Position numbers and translations under genes: made by a program
Assembly (NCBI GenBank): GCA_016124615.1
Contig: WGNF01000004.1
Span: 62,001-126,000 of the forward strand
Direction of reading: 5' to 3'
Source: Paracoccaceae bacterium
GTDB taxonomy: Bacteria; Pseudomonadota; Alphaproteobacteria; Rhodobacterales; Rhodobacteraceae
DNA: 64,000 nt
Notes under the pieces: generated by a model
The model's database searches: none
Told to the model about the DNA's origin: nothing
The model's input: the letters and a program-made list of their open reading frames with translations, nothing else
Shown: positions 60,031 to 64,000 of the stretch, in pieces
Layout of the letters: the number at the start of each line of letters is the position of its first letter
Numbering within the stretch: the first letter of the stretch is position 1

Positions 60031-61215
60031 TCACTCGTAGTAGTCGGTGACCCTTGCGCCGTCCTTGATCGTATAGACTTGGTAGCTTCCCGCGCTGTCG
60101 CCGGGCCCGACCAGATTGACATGCGAGGCGCCCTCGTAGTCGATCGGCTTGCCTTCCGAGAGCAACTTCAGGCCCTTGGCGAGTTCGCCGGGCAGGATCT
60201 TCTCGCCCGGGCCGTTCGCCACGTCCATCACCTTGTCCTTGAAGACCTTGGAGTCGGACGACTTCGCGGCCTGCATCGACAGCAGGATCAGGGCCGCCGC
60301 ATCATAGGCTTCGGCAGAGTAGGGCGCCGTGCCGTCAAAACCCGCGGCCTTCGCCATGTCGAGATATTTCTTGTGCCCGTCGCTGTCCGATCCGCCCATG
60401 TCGCCGAACGACCCGTCGAGCGGCTTGCCGATCGCCTTGATCAGGCTGTCGCCGAACATGCCGTCGGGCAGATAGAAGGTCTTGAAGGCACCGGTGTCGA
60501 GCGCGCCCTGGATGACGCCCTTGCCGCCTTGGTCGACATAGCCCGCCACCACCAGCACGTCGCCGCCACCCGAAGCCAGCGTGGCGACCTCGGCCGAATA
60601 GTCGGCCTTGCCGTCTTCATGCGGCACCGTTGCTGAAATCGCGCCGCCGGCCTGCGTGTAGGCAGAGGCGAAGGCGTCGGCCAGCCCCTTGCCGTAGTCG
60701 TTGTTGGTGTAGGTCAGCGCGACTTTCTTGATGCCACGCTTCATCAGCACGTCCGACATGATCTGGCCCTGCCGTGCATCCGAAGGCGCGGTGCGGAAGA
60801 ACAGCCCGTCGTCGGCGGCCGTCGTCAGCGACGGCGAGGTGGCGGAGGGCGAGATCATCACGATGCCGTTCGGGCGCGCCACCGATTGCAGCACCGCACC
60901 GGTCACACCCGAACAGTCGCCGCCGATGATGGCGGCGACGTGGTCGGCGGTTACCAGACGCGTTGCCGCCGCGGTGGCCGCCGCAGCGTCGGTGCAGGTA
61001 TCGTCGCCCTTCACATCCTCGACGGTCGAGCCGCCCAGCAGCGTATGGGCGTCGTTGACCTCCTTGATCGCCATCTCGGCGGCGGCGGTCATGCCGGGCG
61101 CATAGGATTCGATCGGCCCGGTGTAACCCAGAAGGACGCCGATCTTGATGTCTTCGCCAGAGGCGGCGCTGGCCAGCAAGGTCAGGGCCGCAGTCGTCAT
61201 AAGAAGCTTCTTCAT
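60031..61215 (-). CDS. LivJ-type branched-chain amino acid/amide-binding protein (orphan)
   Basis: A 394-residue periplasmic protein with a Sec signal peptide (MKKLLMTTAALTLLASAASG). The fold is the LivJ/Peripla_BP_6 type: IKIGVLLGYTGPIESYAPGM, NGIVMISPSATSPSLTTAAD, and TYTNNDYGKGLADAFASAYT. No livHMGF permease or ATPase genes lie beside it, so it either shares a distant transporter or the system was lost. It follows an SDR gene by 203 bases that include a 7-bp hairpin (61390-61412). Confidence 0.88.
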   Translation of the reverse strand: MKKLLMTTAALTLLASAASGEDIKIGVLLGYTGPIESYAPGMTAAAEMAIKEVNDAHTLLGGSTVEDVKGDDTCTDAAAATAAATRLVTADHVAAIIGGDCSGVTGAVLQSVARPNGIVMISPSATSPSLTTAADDGLFFRTAPSDARQGQIMSDVLMKRGIKKVALTYTNNDYGKGLADAFASAYTQAGGAISATVPHEDGKADYSAEVATLASGGGDVLVVAGYVDQGGKGVIQGALDTGAFKTFYLPDGMFGDSLIKAIGKPLDGSFGDMGGSDSDGHKKYLDMAKAAGFDGTAPYSAEAYDAAALILLSMQAAKSSDSKVFKDKVMDVANGPGEKILPGELAKGLKLLSEGKPIDYEGASHVNLVGPGDSAGSYQVYTIKDGARVTDYYE

Positions 61216-61389
61216 GTGGTTCTCCCCTGTTGGAGGTTCGGCCCAATTCTTGCGGGCCCTTCTTTGCAGCAACGACCGGGCGTTCGGCCGGTCGGTCTGC
61301 GAAGTCTCAAGACCTCGGAGGTGAAGCAAGGCTGCGCCGCCCGGCCGCTGAAGGCCGAAACGCAAACCAGTTGCCAACCCTCTCTGCTG

Positions 61390-61412
61390 GACGCCGCTGC
61401 CAATCCGGCGTC
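61390..61412 (-). terminator. Hairpin downstream of the SDR gene
   Basis: GACGCCG (61390-61396) and CGGCGTC (61406-61412) pair around a 9-base loop, seven bases beyond the SDR stop. Probably a weak terminator separating it from the binding-protein gene. Confidence 0.45.
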
Positions 61413-61418
61413 CTGCTG

Positions 61419-62168
61419 TCAGGCGTAGATATAACCGCCTGAAACGATGATGTTTTCTCCGGTCATGTAGGTGTTCTTCGGACCCCCGGCCATCAGCACC
61501 CATTCGGCCATCTCGCGCGGTTCGCCGCCACGGCCAAGCGGGCTGGCCTTTGCCAGTTCGTCGAGAAAGCCCAACGCGCGCGCGCGCTCTGTAGCCATGC
61601 CTGCGGGCGCGACGGAATTGACCAGGATGCCATCCGGCGCGACCTCGTGCGCCATGCTGCGCGTCAGGCTGACCACGGCGGCTTTGGTCGCGGCGTAATG
61701 GGCGTTCTGCGGGTGCGCCTTGAAGGCATCGACCGAGGTGATGTTGACGATCCGGCCCCGCACCCGGTCGCGCGGTTCCTGCCCGCGCATCTGACGGACC
61801 GCCGCCACCATCATGTGGTAGGTGCCCTTCACGTTGACGCCCACCGAGGCATCCCATTCGTCGTCGCTGATCTCGAGGATCGGCCGGCGCGGAAAGATCG
61901 CGGCCGAGTTCACCAGCGTGTCGACCCGGCCAAGCGCCGCCGCAACTTGCGCGAAAGCCGCGTGAGCGGCGGCGGCGGTGCGGATATCGCAGGCCGCCGC
62001 GGCCGCCGTCAGCCCGGCCGCCCGCGCCGGGGCCAGCGCGGCCTCTGCCGCCTCGGCGTTGATGTCGATGATGCCGATGGCGGCGGCGCCTTCCGCCACG
62101 GCCATCGCCGCGATCAGGGCGCCAAGCCCCGAACCACCGCCGACCACGATAACCGATAGCCCCTTCAT
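61419..62168 (-). CDS. Short-chain dehydrogenase/reductase (intact)
   Basis: A 249-residue SDR. The cofactor loop is VVGGGSGLGALIAAM, the structural motif NSAAIF replaces NNAG, the catalytic serine lies in ITSVDAFKAHP and the Y-x-x-x-K is HYAATKAAVV. NAD preference is suggested by DIN after the second strand (IGIIDINAEA). The substrate is unknown. Its ATG lies one base after the reading end of the upstream frameshifted SDR (TGAGATG), implying that the pair was once translated together. Confidence 0.9.
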   Translation of the reverse strand: MKGLSVIVVGGGSGLGALIAAMAVAEGAAAIGIIDINAEAAEAALAPARAAGLTAAAAACDIRTAAAAHAAFAQVAAALGRVDTLVNSAAIFPRRPILEISDDEWDASVGVNVKGTYHMMVAAVRQMRGQEPRDRVRGRIVNITSVDAFKAHPQNAHYAATKAAVVSLTRSMAHEVAPDGILVNSVAPAGMATERARALGFLDELAKASPLGRGGEPREMAEWVLMAGGPKNTYMTGENIIVSGGYIYA

Positions 62169-62169
62169 C

Positions 62170-62899
62170 TCAGGCGTCCTTCTTCTTGGCCCCGGGCGGC
62201 AGGCCCGGCAGGGTGGGCAGAATGTCGAACCGGGAAACGGTGGCCCGCCCCGGCAGGGCCAGAACGCCGGCCACCATGTCGGCCACGTCCTGCGGCTGGA
62301 CGGCCGCGCCGCCCGCATACATGTCGGCCCGCTCCGTCTCGTTCAGCCGGTCACGGCCGGTCACGGTACAGCGCCGTCTCGATCCGGCCGGCGACGATCT
62401 CTGTCACCCGCACGCCCGCCGGGGCCAGTTCCTGCCGCAACGCCTGCGCGAAAGCGCCAAGCGCCGCCTTGGTTGCGGCGTAAAGCGCGAAATTCGCTGA
62501 AGGCGCATGGGCGGCGGTGGAGCCGGTGAAGAAGATATGCCCCACCCCCCGCGCGCGCATCCCCGGGGCGATCAGCCGCGTAAGGGCGAGAGTTGAGGTG
62601 AGGTTCACCATCACCGTGCGTGCGATCTCGGCCGGGTCGGTGTCGCAGAACGGGGCGAGCGGCGGCATCAGCCCGGCGTTGTTCACCAGCACCTCGGGCG
62701 CAAAGCCGTCAAGCGCGCGATCAAGCGCCACGGCATCGGCAAGGTCGATCTGCAGCGCGCGGATGCCCTCATGCCCCAGCTCGGCCAGGGCCGCGGCCTG
62801 ACGACCGATGCCAGTCACCTCGTAGCCCTTGTCGCGCAGCGCCAAGGCGATTGCCCGCCCTATCCCGCTGGTCGCGCCGGTAACCAAAGCCTTCTGCAT
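62170..62899 (-). pseudogene. SDR gene broken by a 10-bp tandem duplication
   Basis: From ATG 62899 the frame encodes a classical SDR (VTGATSGIGRAIALALRDKG, NNAGLMPPL, YAATKAALGAFAQ) but hits TGA at 62353-62351. The expected C-terminus (RLNETERADMYAGGAAVQPQ and on to 62170) continues in the next frame. Removing one of two adjacent copies of CCGGTCACGG (62347-62356, 62357-62366) restores a single 239-residue protein, the usual SDR length. The duplication is thus the apparent lesion. Assembly or sequencing error is an alternative. Confidence 0.8.
62347..62366. repeat. 10-bp tandem duplication causing a frameshift
   Basis: Two perfect adjacent copies of CCGGTCACGG. The extra 10 bases shift the SDR frame and create a stop. 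Confidence 0.85.
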
Positions 62900-63005
62900 C
62901 AGCCGCACCTCCATCCATCAAAGATGGCGCGTGCGGGCCGGTCGCGACATCAAGAAAAAGCAGCGATCGTCAAGTTCCTCTTGCCCTTCGCCGCCGCGCC
63001 GCCGG

Positions 63006-63932
63006 TCACGCGCCCTTGGTCTCCGGGCGTTCCCAATCCTCGCTGGCAACCCAGGCGCAGAAGGCGGAAACCGGGCGGACGCGGCGATGCGATTTCGGCA
63101 GCACCAGGTAGAAGCCGGGGATTTCCGCCTCCGGCATTCCTGCCATCACCTCAAGGCCGAAGGGCGCCACCAGCTTGCCGATCTTCAGATCCTCGGCCGC
63201 GTCGATGGTCGAGATCAGCCCGACACCAAGCCCCGCCAGCGTGGCGCGCCGCATCGTCGCCGCGTCCTGAAACCGCAGGTCGTGCGGCGAGTTGCGAGGC
63301 TCCACCCCGAGGTGGCGCAGCACGTTGGCCCAGAGCGTATCCGACAGCACCGGATGCAAAAGCGGCACCTCCAGCAGGTCGGCCGGCGAGTTCAGGCGGA
63401 CGCCGAATTCCGGCGTGCAGCAGATCACCTTCAGGTCGCGCAGCAGCAGGGTCTGGTCGTAGGGCTTCCAGCCGCCGAAGCCCCACTGGATCGCCACATC
63501 GACATCGTCGGCGATGAAATCCGGCAGGTCCACCATTGTGGTCAGCCGCAGGTCGGCCCCCGGCAGGATCTCGCGGAACCGCGCGATGCGGTCGAGCAGG
63601 TAGCGGGTGGCGAAATAGGGGCTGGCATTCACGTTGATGCGGTTGCGGTGGCCGACCTTGGTCACCCGCCGCACGCCCTCCGCAATCTCGTCGAACCCCG
63701 CCTGGATGAAATGCGACAGCAGGATGGCCTGCTCGTTCGGCTCGATCGCCCTGCCCTTGCGCTCGAAGAGTTCAAGGCCCAGCGTATCCTCCAAGAGCTT
63801 GATCTGCTGGCTGACGGCCTGCGGCGACACCAGCAGTTCATCGGCGGCGCTGCGAAAGCTGCGGTGCCGCACCACGGTGTGAAACACCCGCAGCGCGTTC
63901 AGCGACGGCAGGCGCGGCGCGCGCGTATTCAT
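63006..63932 (-). CDS. LysR-family regulator, GcvA-like
   Basis: A 308-residue regulator. The HTH is FRSAADELLVSPQAVSQQIKLLEDTLGLELF (residues about 29-59), and the effector domain includes INVNASPYFATRYLLDRIAR, DVDVAIQWGFGGWKPYDQ and AGLGVGLISTIDAAEDL, typical of the GcvA branch. ATG 63932 gives MNTRAPRLPSLNALRVFHTV. It lies upstream of the two SDR genes on the same strand with a gap of 106 bases, and probably controls them. The 68 bases to the window end hold nothing recognised. Confidence 0.9.
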   Translation of the reverse strand: MNTRAPRLPSLNALRVFHTVVRHRSFRSAADELLVSPQAVSQQIKLLEDTLGLELFERKGRAIEPNEQAILLSHFIQAGFDEIAEGVRRVTKVGHRNRINVNASPYFATRYLLDRIARFREILPGADLRLTTMVDLPDFIADDVDVAIQWGFGGWKPYDQTLLLRDLKVICCTPEFGVRLNSPADLLEVPLLHPVLSDTLWANVLRHLGVEPRNSPHDLRFQDAATMRRATLAGLGVGLISTIDAAEDLKIGKLVAPFGLEVMAGMPEAEIPGFYLVLPKSHRRVRPVSAFCAWVASEDWERPETKGA

Positions 63933-64000
63933 CGCCCGCCCCTCACGTTCCCGCCCTGCACCCACAGTATCCGGGCCATTCTGCCCCCTTTCGGCTGGCC

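Noticed and set aside
61258-61290. GACCGG/CCGGTC hairpin upstream of the LivJ gene as a regulatory element
   Set aside because: Only six base pairs of GC-rich sequence with no further symmetry.

Overview
The window is a chromosomal stretch of a very GC-rich alphaproteobacterium. Gene content points to the Rhodobacteraceae/Paracoccaceae (Rhodobacter, Gemmobacter, Tabrizicola or similar): an opgG-opgI-opgH glucan operon as in Rhodobacter sphaeroides, a ceramidase-family protein, a DUF2927 lipoprotein, a GcvA-type LysR, and the hairpin plus GAGTATTT...CCAGAAAGAA intergenic element seen here at two loci. Genus assignment is inference. No rRNA, complete insertion sequence, prophage or CRISPR array is visible. 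The only RNA gene found is one tRNA-Gly(TCC). Layout: 1-2.8 kb holds a ceramidase-like membrane protein (cut by the window edge), a metallo-beta-lactamase-fold hydrolase, tadA and rluB. 2.85-9.4 kb is an envelope-stress-like module: a 27-residue membrane microprotein, XpaC-like protein, TelA, DUF2927 lipoprotein, SPFH-GYF protein and a double zinc-ribbon membrane protein, interrupted by a divergent FMN reductase/MarR pair with two operator-like palindromes. 9.5-14.5 kb carries purC, a PfkB kinase, dtd, and a PepSY/response regulator/histidine kinase set. 14.6-20.2 kb is a leftward CecR-HlyD-ABC ATPase-ABC permease operon followed by a P1B-type metal ATPase. 20.6-24.2 kb is opgG-opgI-opgH for periplasmic glucans. 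24.2-34.6 kb is an efflux block: an RND permease/adaptor pair, a 14-TM MFS pump and a second RND pair. 34.8-40.2 kb has an orphan secreted protein, an acyl-CoA synthetase-like enzyme, an MsbA-type exporter and a low-GC gene with a PD-(D/E)XK-like pattern next to the tRNA-Gly. 40.6-49.2 kb has a divergent UshA-like phosphoesterase, YbjQ, DUF952 and pyrD, a TetR/MFS pair, a MarR-isochorismatase-DUF-MFS operon and a cupin. 49.4-55.2 kb is a complete sugar/polyol-phosphate-type ABC operon with LacI, an inositol-monophosphatase-family enzyme and a perfect 14-bp operator-like palindrome upstream. 55.4-64 kb is more eroded: a truncated peptide-binding-protein remnant, an AraC-VOC-DUF1801 operon, a winged-helix/TPR regulator whose start codon seems non-canonical, an alpha/beta hydrolase, an orphan LivJ-type binding protein, one intact SDR, one SDR frameshifted by a 10-bp tandem duplication, and a LysR regulator. 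The best candidates for something little described are the XpaC-TelA-DUF2927-SPFH-zinc-ribbon module (it resembles the Bacillus xpaC-yaaN pair plus the YdjG/YdjI proteins that work with PspA, but no PspA is present here), the nuclease-like gene beside tRNA-Gly, and the regulator with an apparent CTG start.
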